Source: Triangularia verruculosa (Eukaryota > Ascomycota > Sordariomycetes > Sordariales > Podosporaceae). Taken from it: a stretch of DNA of 64,000 bases. The DNA lies in assembly GCA_033296885.1 (NCBI GenBank), contig MU863919.1:186001-250000 (forward strand), written 5' to 3'. Below, piece after piece: positions 34,191 to 45,309 of the stretch (positions within the stretch are counted from its first letter, which is position 1; each line of letters opens with the position of its first letter). The notes under the pieces are model-generated. The model made no database searches. It saw only the letters and a program-made list of their open reading frames with translations, and was not told where the DNA came from. The translations under genes were made by a program, and so were the position numbers.

Positions 34191-34332
34191 AAACCCCAAC
34201 TGGTGTAACGGTTAGCATATGACCAGAAGCCAAAAACTATTCCAGCACAACATGGAAAGGTACTTGAGGTTGTTCCAATAGGCAGCCGCGGCTATCGGTC
34301 AGGTCCTGCGTTCGAGTCGCAGGGTTTGCAGC
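34191..34332 (+). tRNA. tRNA-like element, copy 2
   Basis: The A box is TGGTGTAACGG (34201) and the T arm is CTGCGTTCGAGTCGCAG (perfect 5-bp stem). The anticodon stem TGACC pairs perfectly with GGTCA across a loop of about 75 nt, much longer than in copy 1 and different in sequence. AAACC and GGTTT would pair but are offset by five unpaired nucleotides from the normal acceptor position. The D-arm sequence resembles tRNA-Gln or tRNA-Glu genes. No anticodon can be read without knowing the intron. Confidence 0.45.
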
Positions 34333-34763
34333 TTCTTTTCCTCAGTGCATGCTCATTGACTCTCAAAGGGATCATTAAAAGTCGGGTTGGACTGGGGGCT
34401 ACTATTAAAAGAAAAATCCTCAAGTACCGGAGTCTGAAAATGAGCCTCTGCCTCCTGTCATGGGAGAGGAAGGGCGGCTGCGGGGGGTTTCTCGCATTTT
34501 TGCTTCCTTTTTATTGTAGGTGATCCTCCTCCTCCCACATTCTCGCATCTGGGCATAGTGAAGAAGTGGCAAGATAGATTAGTTAGTTAGGTGACGAGAT
34601 AGGAAGAGAGAAGAAGTTTGAAAAGCAGTTGTTACCTGTGATCAAGATGCCTTTGTTGCTTAAACACTCCAAGTCATCACCATGTTTTGCCGCTCCTTCC
34701 CACTTTCAGTCGCTCCTTCCCACCCACCCTACATATATTACCTTTTCTGCCCTGAATTTCGGG

Positions 34764-34887
34764 AAATCCCAGGCTGGTGTAACGGTTAGCACGTAGCCTT
34801 CGTCTGAAAATGCCGGTCCTCCTCGTAGCCTCCCGCAGAATTAGGGCGTTGCGCTAGGTCCTGCGTTCGAGTCGCAGGGTTAGCAGT
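34764..34887 (+). tRNA. tRNA-like element, copy 3
   Basis: The A box TGGTGTAACGGTTAGCAC gives a perfect GTG/CAC D stem, and the T arm CTGCGTTCGAGTCGCAG is perfect. The anticodon stem is TAGC with GCTA (4 bp) across a loop of about 55 nt. The acceptor regions (AAATCCC and GGGTTAGC) pair poorly. The outer sequences match copies 1 and 2 while the inner part is unrelated. Confidence 0.45.
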
Positions 34888-35577
34888 CGTTTTTCCCCAG
34901 CATGCTGGTCCCATGGTTTCTCGAACCACATACCATGTTGCTACACCTATCTTGGTGGCATTACAACCATGTCCCAGAGTAATCATGGGTACTAGTATGC
35001 GTTTCCTTGCCAACTTCGGTAGGCGGGAGGGGTTATAGGGATGACTGTGTTGGGATTTTCCGCTCTCTTTTTTCTCTCTTTTTGGTTTTAAGATATTTCT
35101 TTCGGTCTTTTGTACTCTGACATGATATCGACGATCTAGAGGCGCCCTATTGTGCGACATCTCCAAACTACGGCTGGTTACACGATGCGCCTGTTTTCCA
35201 TCCTCAGGGCTGTCTGTCACACAATATCTCCATCATGATGTGATCCCGCGATCTGTCCTCCGGCACAACATTCCATCAGCCTCATTTTCTCGCTCTGTCT
35301 TCTCCCGAGGTTCCACGACACATGGTCCATCGCAGGCAGCAACCCCATCTCATTGTCCAGCGCCAGCCCAGAACCTCACCGAATCAGAGATCTCGTTCTC
35401 GATGAGCAGACAGCAGTACCACCCTCGCACCGAGTTTGGACAAAATTTCCATTTCCCTCTTTAATTAGTATCCAAGATAACTACCACTGGAAGATTCCAT
35501 CTCCACGTGTGTGCACCTAACTAACCTCCTCCGACTAAAATAGTACAATCGAAAAAAAAGACAAAAAGAACACGAGA
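34888..35577. other. Intergenic between tRNA-like copy 3 and the chitin deacetylase
   Basis: No gene recognised. The right part is the 3' region of the minus-strand chitin deacetylase gene. Confidence 0.5.
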
Positions 35578-37704
35578 TTAGACACATTGTCCATATCTCT
35601 CCTGACAACCCAAAATAGCCAAACAAGCAATGGTACTCGAACTGCACCTCCCCGACGGCCCGCAGCATGTCCCGAATTCGCTCCCTGTACACGTCTGCTG
35701 GTTCTCTGGGCCACAAAGACCGTCTTCGCTGATGGTGAGGCCGGGTGCGGTCTGTGTCGGTCTGGTAGATGAGGTGGTTGCTGCTACACAGTCAGTAAAC
35801 CGAACCGCTGCGAGGGTAAAATGTCTCTCTGATCCAGTCAAAAACTCACATGTGGTCCTGACTTTCGTGGTAGAAGTTGATGTGCTCCGCGATGTACTTC
35901 TCGAGGTGCTCCTACTCGTGCTCCTCGAAGTACTTGTGCTCGTGCTAATGATAACAGAGCGGGTGCTGATACCCGTGCGAGTGCTGCTCGTCGTTGTGCT
36001 GGTGCTACTGATAACATACCGAGTACTGATACTTGTCCGAGAGGTAGTAGTACTACTGCTCACCACTGGGGTTTCCCCGTCGCACCTCCCCCACGCAGCC
36101 TGGCACCCGTTGCCCACCGAACAATACTCCTCACCCACCCCGCAGAAACCAGAGGCGGAACAGCAGGACCCCCATCGCGTGCCTGTGCAGGTGATGCCAT
36201 TGCCACAGGTGCCATCTGTGCTCGCGCCTGTCCGTGTGGGCGTGGCAGAGATGATAGTTCTAGTGGGGACGACAGAGGAGGTGGGTGACGATGAAGGCGA
36301 TGATGAGGCGGGACCGACGCGGTACCAGTTCGAGGCTGGGTCGCCGAGGCACTCGCCTACGGTGACGGCTCGGTAGCCGTTGGAGAACAAGGAGGTGAGG
36401 ATGTAGTCGGTGAGGTTGTAAACGATTTGCTCGTGGATGTCGTGCTCGATCTGCAGAAAACTGTCTGTTTCTGGGTCGGACGCCTTGATTGCATCGTCCC
36501 ATATGGTCTTGCTGGTTTGGATGGCGCGGGGGCTGTCGTTGAGGTAGCCGGCTGTGTCGAGGTTGAAGTAGATGGTGTGATAGCCGAGGGTGGACAGGAT
36601 GTTTTGGCATTCTCTTTGGCAGATGGAATAAGGGGGTCTATGCGCATTGGCGGTGAGTACTGGAAGTAGTGAACGGCAAGGCATACTAATAATATTCAAA
36701 CTGACCTCATGTAGGTGGGGAAGAAACCCAGGATCGAGTTGAGTGCGATCTCGTTCCATACCATTTGGTTGGTGAACTGAGTGTTGGTCATCTGGCTTGC
36801 GTTCTGATGAGACCAAGTGTGGCTGGCAATCTGGTGGCCCTCGGCATGCATCCTCTGATCATGTGTTAGCAGGTATAAAAACATAACGTCGTGTAAACAG
36901 TTTACCTTGATGATTGCGGGATATGGTGTGGCCGGATCGTTGATCATGCCCTTTCCAAGATTTGTCCCTGTGAGGAAGAATGTTGCCTTGGCTCCATAGC
37001 TCTGTTGGCAAAAGTTAGCAAGAGACATTGGTTACAAGAGTGAGTTCATTTACCCTCAGTTTATCCAATAGATCATTGGTGTAGATATATGGCCCGTCGT
37101 CAAATGTCAGAGCGACATCTCCTGCTGTGACACAGTCATAAATGCCAGCTCCACCGTACAGGACGCTTCCAAGTTTTGGGCGGGCAACCCCTGATGTATC
37201 TGGACCACTGGGCTTTTTGTTCTGCGATCTGTCAGTCATGTCCCGCTGTTTTCGAGGCAGACAGGGTACGGTAAGGTCCTTACGCCATCGCAACCGGACC
37301 CGTAGTTTAGCTGACAATCCGGGGCAGAGCAATAGTCAATGCCTCTTCCGCACCATCTGATGTACATGTCAGTAACTGGCTGTATTTCCACAAAAGAAGA
37401 TGACATGCCCTTCAGCTGAACAACAGTAACCAGCTGCACAGCTTCCTCCGCTTGCACCACACCTGCCACTGGTGTTCTCTTGCCGTTTCTGAGGGTGTCT
37501 TCTGGAATCAGAAGCCTTGGATAATGGTGGTTGTCGTTTGTTTATGGTAGACTCGGGAACAGCTCGAGACAATTTGCGACGTGCTTCGATCTCGGAGAGA
37601 AACTTTCTCCCGCCCAGGATCTTGGGGATATGTTGACCCTCATGACTGCCGTGGGCTGCTGCCAGGCCTAGAAAGGCGGCGAGGATAGCAATGGAGAGTC
37701 TCAT
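35578..37704 (-). CDS. Secreted chitin deacetylase with three CBM18 modules
   Basis: Seven exons: 37704-37409, 37356-37284, 37221-37054, 37001-36906, 36854-36706, 36637-35850, 35783-35578, together 591 residues. The first intron uses a GC donor (GCATGT), forced by phase and by the reading CCSAEGWCGRG. Order: signal peptide, CBM18 at about 81-123, NodB deacetylase at about 150-370, Ser/Thr linker, CBM18 at about 403-447, long Ser/Thr-rich linker with RSTS repeats, CBM18 at about 544-591. NodB motifs are visible: TFDDG (Asp164/Asp165), the metal-binding SHTWSH (His223, His227), RPPY (261-264) and EHD near 325. Such enzymes convert chitin to chitosan in the wall or mask it from detection. The last intron (66 bp, GTGAGT...TAG) is an open multiple of three, so its retention would insert 22 residues. 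All catalytic motifs are present. Confidence 0.9.
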
Positions 37705-38785
37705 GATTGACGGGATGTCTATGGTCTACTCAATGGCAACGAAAACGAGAAGGGGCATGGGACTTTATAAAGACTGAGAGCATGACATTCCGAGTGTATG
37801 AATGCCAAGCACAAGGCCCGAGTTCTAGGTTGGAGGAATAGGAACCAAAAAGGGTGAAGGAGACACCGCAGACAAAGCTCTATTTCCGCAGTGGTACTGG
37901 ACCTTGCATGTACATGCGGTAGGGTAGCAAGCGAATATAAAATAAAAATATTGATGTAAGGCCATGGAGATGGTGAACATACCAGCGAACAATGCCACCA
38001 CCCCGGGCGCCACGCGTAGATGCCATGATACCACATGGGTGGTATTCGTCAGTATGTGTGTGGCATTCCTATTTGCGAAGTGCGGGAATTAAGAAATCAT
38101 GAGGACTCATCATGATGTAGCCGGGAATTGTGATGAAGGTATGATCTGCTCCGGCCCGTGTGCTAAACGAAGCCGGAGGTCTGCAGCAGGCGACCAAGAG
38201 ACCGCCACTGGGGTCCAAAAGCAATGTGACGGGAACAAGCCAGCAAACATTGTGTCTGCAAAGGAAGGCAAGAAATGAGCGTCAGAAATCTAAAGATGTG
38301 AACTTCGATGGCGGAGAGCGTGGTATGGCTTTCGGAAGTATTCCCGGCTGCCCTGCAGCCAGCGGATGGGATATCGACCCCAGGTGGTTGCGATCAGCCT
38401 CACCGATCATGGTTGCTTTCCGGCAGATCTGAATCCTTGGTCTTTCTTGGACAAAGCTTGTTGCATCCTACCGAGAGCTGACGCGGCAAAAGGCTATAAA
38501 TTTGGAGAATGGACGCCTGAACTGGAGCACAATCTGGCCATGGTATTTTGGCTGAAGTCGATTCTACCACCACCGTGGAGATTCGGAACGCGCGGCGCCA
38601 GGATTGCAGGTTGAAATGCGACTTGGAAGCAATGAATAAGATCCTTTTAGAGCTATTCATACAACTAGGTATATTGCCACAACGCCATGGTAACGTACCA
38701 ATGCATCCTTCGCTTTGTTTCCATCCCAGTGTTCCATCTCAACGTTGCCGTTTCCCGGTCACTCCATCGATGTCGTGACCCTTTG
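37705..38785. other. Intergenic: chitin deacetylase promoter and DUF5672 3' region
   Basis: The left part is the promoter side of the chitin deacetylase gene and the right part is 3' to the minus-strand DUF5672 gene. Small open frames lack coding character. Confidence 0.5.
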
Positions 38786-39835
38786 TCAACCCATCAATCC
38801 ATTTCCCCGGTCTTCTGGACATCGCTCCCTCTCGAGCTTCATATCCATAATCATGGTCAATTCCGGGCAATACTGAAAGATCCTCTTCCTTTGTTCTTTT
38901 GGCCTCCAGACGCCGTCGGCGAGATTGTTGCCTCCATCTCGGACATGGAAACCCATGACGCCCTCGCGGTACACGTCTTCCACCGCCAGAGCCTCTTCAA
39001 CACCCGAGGCAACCTTTGCGCCTGGCAGAACATAGACACGCTTGCCGAACCACTCGTCTTCAGGATCGCTGTCGTTCAAACGTGCTTGGAAACCTAACAC
39101 CCGTCTAATTGTCGAGACACGCCGGAGCGAAAGGCCACCATTGCCCGCGAAATGGTCGTCTGCTCGTCTTGGGGCTCCCACAAAGTCCCAGCTCAGCCAG
39201 TCATTCAGGCTTGCTTCTGAGTTGGCGCACAAGATGCTGTCGGCCTCGTACTTCAACAGCCACTCGACGCCGGGCAAGAACTCGTCGTAAAATCGAATAT
39301 CCGTCAAGGTTCTGAACACTTTCTCCTTGGAGTCTATCTCCCAGGGCTCTGGCAGCACCATCAAGTCCAGCTTCCCTGTCATTTGCCAGTGCCTGACGGC
39401 GGCCGCTTGTTCCATGCCGGTTACACTCTCTTTTGAGCCCACGAAGACAAAGCGCCATTCGGGAGGCACCACATTCATCATGTAGAGAATGTGTGGTACC
39501 AGATGCGGAAGCGGTCTGGGTTCGATGATGATGGCAACTTTGGACGCATTGTAGGCGTCGTGGAGGTCGACAGACGTGTCCCAGTCGACTTTGATAGACG
39601 GCAGCTTCATAATCGCCTCGTTCAGTCTTGCCCTGAACTGGGCTTGAATCGCTGGTTTGTAGTGCGGAAACAGTGATGCAAACCACCAGCTGAGATAAGT
39701 TTTCAGAATACTGTTAGGCCGTGCTATGGTTCGTGGGATCACTCACGTCAAGGCTAGGGAAACCAGCAAGAAGATTCTGGTTCGCGTGATGGCAAAAGGG
39801 CCAGGAGACGCGCCTGCTATTGGCGATGTCGCCAT
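38786..39835 (-). CDS. DUF5672 glycosyltransferase-like type II membrane protein (paralog A)
   Basis: Two exons: 39835-39747 and 39689-38786, together 330 residues; the 57-bp intron has a GTGAGT donor and a CTAACAG branch. The N-terminus has a short tail and one membrane segment around residues 18-38 (TRIFLLVSLALTWWFASLF), implying Golgi or ER lumenal topology. The DUF5672 core shows VAIIIEPRPLPHLVPHILYM, VVPPEWRFVFVGS, an acidic EADSILCANSE site and DFVGAPRRADDHFAGNGGLS. The ADSILCAN and GNGGLSLR blocks are shared with paralog B. The family resembles nucleotide-sugar-dependent glycosyltransferases; donor and acceptor are unknown. It is divergent from paralog B across 1.16 kb. Confidence 0.82.
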
Positions 39836-40993
39836 GGCGAAAGCGTAGTCTTGTCGCTAAAAGATGTTGCTGGTGGTGAGTTGCCTCTGGGACATGATGA
39901 GTGGAAGATGCTGCTCCAGCAATCTACACACCAAGCTGGCTGGCTGACGGCACACTCATACGGTCATTGCAGCGAGGCGGTCATATAATGGAGGGAACTG
40001 AAGAAATTCCAGACGGACAGAGATGCTAGCTGGCAGGGAGAGAAAGAAGTGGGATGCAGGTACCTCGGAGGTACTTGTTCAAGAGATCAACCACTCATAC
40101 GCCGCCAGTGACTCTCCCCGACTTTGACCGCCGCCCAGGGTGATCAACCACACCATGGCCAAGGTGATATGATATTCGGAAAAGCACCATCAGCCCGCTG
40201 GAAGCCCGAATTGGTGCCGCCATTAGGGAACCTGCAGGTCACCACAGGCCAGACGACGGGAACCAGCGCCTCTTCATTTGCTGATACCACCTTGGCAAGT
40301 CATACCGCACTGCTGGGTCAAAGCTAGCTGGATAAGGCTAGTTCATTATTGAATTGTCTTGCTGGGATATTAATTCAGTCGATCTTGCGCCTGGACATCG
40401 AAGTTGCCGACAGCAAGTCTCAAGAGCATAGCGGTTGATGGTTCGTCGTCAAAAAGGATTCTGGTGGTTGCGCATCGATGGCCCCATGCAAGACGAACAA
40501 TCAGCGCCGCGCCGCCCTGCAGAAGGTGCACCAAATCATGGCCAGCCATTCCGCATCTGGACTGATAGCGGGAAAGCCCTCCAAAGTACCTCCCAAGTAT
40601 CTTCGCCAGACTCTCAGCTGAACAAAAGGATCGCAGGGAGGGGCAGAGGGGAGATCACATCCCCCCTTCCCTGCCCATGCCTCTCTAGACCTAATCAGAT
40701 ACTGCAGTAGATAGCGCCACCAAAAGAACGCCTTCCAGCGTGTCCGTGTCTGACATTCCATTGCTGCGCTCTCTTGGCTTGTGAGAGATCTGTCTACATC
40801 ATCGTCGAGATCGCCGGCCAACTCATGCGTTGACTCTTTGACCTCATCCATCTTTCCGCTTTTGCTGCGCTGTTCAATGAGATGCTCTGCCACGCTTCGT
40901 GACCAAGAATTGGGGAAGAACGACCGCATAACGCCATCTGCTTACTGAGGTGGCCCCCCTTCGGTGTAATAGTGAAGTTCGGTCGCCGACGAG
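39836..40993. other. Divergent promoter region between the DUF5672 paralogs
   Basis: Both DUF5672 genes start at the edges of this region. A minus-strand open frame at 40501-40929 (142 codons, ATG start) contains WKAFFWWRYLLQYLIRSR but no recognisable domain. It may be chance, or a broken exon of another gene. No repeats were seen. Confidence 0.45.
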
Positions 40994-42547
40994 ATGGACA
41001 AGATTACGCAAGCCCTGGAACGGGCACGCGTGCTTGCTTCGAATGCGCATGGCCCGCGCATCGAAAGAGTTCGAGAGTCCGCCGCTGAGGCGGTATCATT
41101 TCTCGGAAACCACGCTCCTCGCGCCGAGAGCATCAGAGAGTCCGCCTCCGGGGCGGTGATATTCCTCAACAGACAATTCGCAGAGAAGAGGACGGCTTTG
41201 GGCGAGGCCAACTTCACCGAGAAAGCCACCATGACATGGCAAAAGGGAAAGCTTCTCGGTAGCGCGCTGTGGGGGAGGACGAGTAGACGGATGCGATTGA
41301 TGGGCGCAACCTTTCTCCTCTTGTAAGTCGAACCTCGCCTATCCACGCATCATCACGGCCGCCCGTTCTAACACCAATCTCCTTCAAGAGCCCTCGTAAC
41401 ATATCTCTCCCACCTAGCCATCGAAAACTCAGCCATCAGCCTCCCGTCCATCTCAATAAACCGCCACTACGAGGTCCAAGCCAGCCGCTACAACGCCTCC
41501 AAAGTAGCACTCCTGATCGAAAACCGACCCGACCCCATCCTCGCCCCCCTGATGCTGCACTTCATGGGCGTCGTCCCACCCGACTGGCGTTTCCGCTTCA
41601 TGGGCTCCTACGAATCCGTGGCCCACATCAACAAATCCTCCGCCATCCGCTCCCAGGTCGCCGCCGGTAAGCTCGACCTGACCTACATCCCCTCCAACAT
41701 GACCACCGGCTCCCAAGAAGAAATCTCCCGCTTCCTCACCAACCTCTGGCTATACGAAACCGTCCTCCAACCGGCCGAGTGGCTCCTCATCTTCCAGACC
41801 GACTCCATCCTCTGCGCCAACTCAAAGAGAAACCTCAATGAATTCCTCGACTACGACTGGGTAGGCGCCCCCTGGTCCCCCAACGCACGGTACGGCGGCA
41901 ACGGCGGTCTCTCCCTCCGCCGGGTGAGCGCCATCGTCCAGGTCCTGCGGCACCAAACGAGGAAAGACGGCTCCGAACCAGAAGACGTCTGGCTTTCTGA
42001 TCGGCTGGGCCACCGGATAGGCAATGTGATGGCCAACGGGAGCGTATCGTCTGGTTTTTCAGGGGAGCAGCACTCGGGCCAAAAAGTCGACATCAACAAC
42101 CCCGATCCTGCCTTGACCGGACCAACGCCGTTGATGCCAGACAGTGAAGAGATTCCGTCAAACGGGACATTTCCCTCTAACGGCACAGCCAAGGTGTCGA
42201 CGAAACCGTACACAGAAGGGATTGATGACTGGCGGCATGGGTTTTATGAGCCGATGGGGTACCACACTGGTGGCGGGGGGAAGTATTTACACTCCCCGGT
42301 GTGGGGGACGCCAGAGTTGAGGAAGCATATCTGGGATTATTGTCCGGAAGTGAAGATGACGCTGAAGATGGACGCGGCGAAGTTTATTCCTGGGAACTGT
42401 AACCCTAGGTGGAAGAGAAGTGAGTTTCTGGAGAATGGCGAGCAGATTGATGTGGAGGAGGACGGGGAGGAAGATGAGTGGGTGATGGATACGGAGGTTA
42501 TTGATGGGAAGGAGTATCCTGTGTTGAGGGGACTGACGGTTTTTTAG
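40994..42547 (+). CDS. DUF5672 glycosyltransferase-like type II membrane protein (paralog B)
   Basis: Two exons: 40994-41322 and 41389-42547, together 495 residues; the 66-bp intron has a GTAAGT donor and a TTCTAAC branch. A cytoplasmic N-terminus of about 100 residues has an internal near-repeat (RVRESAAEAVSFL and SIRESASGAVIFL). A membrane segment at about 104-122 (MGATFLLLALVTYLSHLAI) follows. The DUF5672 core has VVPPDWRFRFMGS, QTDSILCANSK, DYDWVGAPWSPNARYGGNGG and GTPELRKHIWDYCPE. An Asn/Pro/Ser-rich insert at about 350-400, absent from paralog A, carries NGT sequons. The acidic C-terminus is also extra. The two genes look like an old, diverged duplication; identity is clear in the core only. 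Catalysis is inferred from fold-family resemblance. Confidence 0.85.
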
Positions 42548-43056
42548 CGTTGAGGATACCGGGTTGTTAGGGAGTTTGGCGTTGGAGGGTTGGATAATTG
42601 AAAACTTAGCGAAGCTTTAATGAAAGATGATGTGTAAGAAATATAAAAACAATTAGAACAGATTCTACAAGAACTGTGCCGTACAGGATGGTCGAATGTC
42701 GTTGACATTGAAAATGTTGTTGTTGGTTCCCCGCATGTGCAACATGTAACCTAATTTGGCTTTCACGACCTTGTACATCAAATGCGCTCCGCCCAAAGAA
42801 TGGACCAACTGTCATGGCACAACCATGGATCACTTCGACGCTATGCTATATTAACTCTAAATCCTACAACAGTCCCTGTCAACGGCGGATCGTCCGCGCC
42901 AACAAACATCCCACCGTCAGTCTAACGCTACTTCGAACCAACATGTTAAGAAAAACGCCTAGTTTCCCCCATCCCCTTAAACGCCATATCATGATGATGC
43001 CACCCAGCTACAATGCTATTCAAAACAACGACAAAATCGAACAATACGCTCAACAA
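42548..43056. other. Convergent intergenic region
   Basis: This is the 3' space between plus-strand paralog B and the minus-strand LMBR1 gene. It must contain both transcription ends. No gene recognised. Confidence 0.55.
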
Positions 43057-45309
43057 TCACAGTCTAATCCTCCCCTGCCCCCCACCACTGCCACCGCTGC
43101 CGCTCGCTCCATCACCACCACCAAACCACCTCCTAATATCCGTCCCTCCACCTTCCCCAGTATTACTCCCTCGAGAGGAATCATCACCGCCCATCCACTT
43201 CGGCTTCTTGATCCCCTCCCCGAACCCCTTGAACCAATCCGGCGCGTCAAACGTGTCAATCGTATTCTTCATCCTGTGTCCCAGCGCCTCAAAGAAATTC
43301 TCATCGTCTCCTTCATTGCTCAGCACCACCTGTCCCCTCGTATCCCTCCCAGCACGGCGGGCAGATGTGTTGGCTTGGTGTCTACTACTTCCACCACCAC
43401 CACCACCACCACCGGCCGATCCCGAAGTAGGGGAGGTAGCAAACGGCGTGGTCGGCGGCCTCCCCGGACTCCCAGTCGATGACTTCGGAATGGACAAGAT
43501 CGGTCCATTTCTCCTGCCATTACTGTTCGCTGATAACCCAGCCAGATCCGCCCGCCGGCTATTCCTGACCGACGCCGACGTCCCGTTCAATTCTCTCTCA
43601 ATCAAATCCCGGCCTTCCCTCCACGAGCCGGTGCCAAAAAAACTCTCTTCTCCCTCCCCGTCATCATCCTCCCCTCCCATCCCAAACGCTGCCCCGAACC
43701 CAACCATATTCTGCACTTTCCCGTACAGCCCAAACAGCGTAGCAAAAACCGGCAAGAGAATAAACGCGGGGAACAAGTAGTTAAACCACTCCCCCAACGG
43801 CGTCAAGTCAATCAGTTTGCCCAAAAAACCATAAAACACCGTGTCCTTATACAAGCCACTTCCCAAGAAGGTCATAAAGTTGTAACTGAGCGGCACGCTC
43901 AACCTCGCCACCTGACTGGCATACCAGAAAGCACTCTCTGGCGCGGTATTCCTTTTGACGAGCGCTCTTCCCCGCCAGACTTTGACTTCCGTAATCGAAA
44001 TCAACGCCGCGGCACACATATACAGCAGCCAAAACGCCGCGATCGCCTGTCCAGCTAGCCCGACCTGGCCTCCGCTCTCCCCCAACGGGTCGTGGTGAAT
44101 GACCGTGTATCGAATAACTGACAAACTCGGAAATAAATCCTTGACGAGTTCCGACCAGACGATACACACCGACGCCAGACCCAACAACCCCCCAAAGAAC
44201 ATCCGGAGATAAGGCGCAACGTGGTAATGAAACAGATGCCGCGTGTACGGGTTGAAAAGACTGAACCTCTCCCAAACATTTGTCGAGCCCGGCGCTGTTT
44301 TTCCAAAGTCCAACTTCTTGCTTCCCGCCGAGTCCAAAATCGCCCGTGTCCTGACCACGTCTTCCAACAGCCGATTCCACTCACTACTATACCTCTCCCT
44401 CGCGTGCCTCGCTCTCACCAAATCCCTCGTCAGCTCCGCCAGCCACTTTTCCGTAATCACATTCGGCAAATTCCTCTCATTTCCTGTCCCTCTAACCGCC
44501 CTCCTCGCATTACTCGGCTGCATCGCCTCCAAACTAATCATATCCACCAACTCCTCAATCCAATCCCTAAACAATTCCGCACTCCCCCCTTTTCTCCGTC
44601 CCAACTCCCCAACCTGCAACTCCAAATCCTCCAGCTCCATCTCGGCGTCCTCCATCTTCTCGTATATCCTCGGCGCATGGCACTGTAGCCTCCTCAACCG
44701 TCCGCTGATATCCGCCGACCGGAACAACCTCCTGGGGATCGACACCAGACCATGACCCATCAGGTAGATGGCCAGGACCAAACCCCAGCAGTAAGCCAAC
44801 GCCATGATGGTGCCCTTTAGGCTCGAATCAAAGCTCCCGTAGCTCCATAGCACGTAGATGAATCCTATCAACCCTGACCCAAACACCACGGCGTAGTACT
44901 GCGCATTGGCGCGGAGGGAGTCGAGCACCTTGGCTTTGGGCTCGCGGAAGCCAGAGTCGGAGTACTCGGCTAAGATGGGGAGGATGAACCATGTCAGCGC
45001 AAACGTGAGCCAATAGGTGATTCGCCATCCGACGCGGAGGGCGGAGGTGGGGAGCCAAATCCCTTTGGGCGTTTCGGGGGAGTCGAGGGGGGAGGCGAGG
45101 TCTATTGGCACGAGGAGGCCGATGCTGGCGGGGAGGGAGAGGGCGAAGAAGACCGGGACGAGGAGGTACGCTGGGGTGGTGCGGAGGGGGAGGTAGTAGC
45201 GGAGGATGAGGAGGACGGCGATGGAGATGGTGAGGAGGGAGAGGACGGAGAAGGTTTCGGAGAGGACGGGGGAGGGGGAGGCTGCTGTTGTCGTTGCTGA
45301 GGGCGACAT
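43057..45309 (-). CDS. LMBR1-family multipass membrane protein (LMBD2-like)
   Basis: A single exon of 750 residues. About nine membrane segments are visible: an N-terminal group (residues about 18-210, including SVLSLLTISIAVLLILRYY and FALTWFILPILAEYSDSG) and a C-terminal group (about 340-530, with LFHYHVAPYLRMFFGG and VPLSYNFMTFLGSG). A charged cytoplasmic coiled-coil-like loop (EKMEDAEMELEDLELQVGEL) lies between. The PLSYNFM motif is characteristic of LMBR1/LIMR proteins. The C-terminal 200 residues are Gly/Ser-rich and probably disordered. Family members are linked to receptor trafficking and signalling; the function of fungal ones is unknown. Length and topology agree with fungal LMBD2-type proteins. 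The start is the first ATG before the first span. Confidence 0.93.
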   Translation of the reverse strand: MSPSATTTAASPSPVLSETFSVLSLLTISIAVLLILRYYLPLRTTPAYLLVPVFFALSLPASIGLLVPIDLASPLDSPETPKGIWLPTSALRVGWRITYWLTFALTWFILPILAEYSDSGFREPKAKVLDSLRANAQYYAVVFGSGLIGFIYVLWSYGSFDSSLKGTIMALAYCWGLVLAIYLMGHGLVSIPRRLFRSADISGRLRRLQCHAPRIYEKMEDAEMELEDLELQVGELGRRKGGSAELFRDWIEELVDMISLEAMQPSNARRAVRGTGNERNLPNVITEKWLAELTRDLVRARHARERYSSEWNRLLEDVVRTRAILDSAGSKKLDFGKTAPGSTNVWERFSLFNPYTRHLFHYHVAPYLRMFFGGLLGLASVCIVWSELVKDLFPSLSVIRYTVIHHDPLGESGGQVGLAGQAIAAFWLLYMCAAALISITEVKVWRGRALVKRNTAPESAFWYASQVARLSVPLSYNFMTFLGSGLYKDTVFYGFLGKLIDLTPLGEWFNYLFPAFILLPVFATLFGLYGKVQNMVGFGAAFGMGGEDDDGEGEESFFGTGSWREGRDLIERELNGTSASVRNSRRADLAGLSANSNGRRNGPILSIPKSSTGSPGRPPTTPFATSPTSGSAGGGGGGGGSSRHQANTSARRAGRDTRGQVVLSNEGDDENFFEALGHRMKNTIDTFDAPDWFKGFGEGIKKPKWMGGDDSSRGSNTGEGGGTDIRRWFGGGDGASGSGGSGGGQGRIRL

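Noticed and set aside
40501..40929. Minus-strand 142-codon frame between the DUF5672 paralogs
   Set aside because: It has an ATG and aromatic-rich helix-like part, but no family, signal or intron support; it lies in the shared promoter region.
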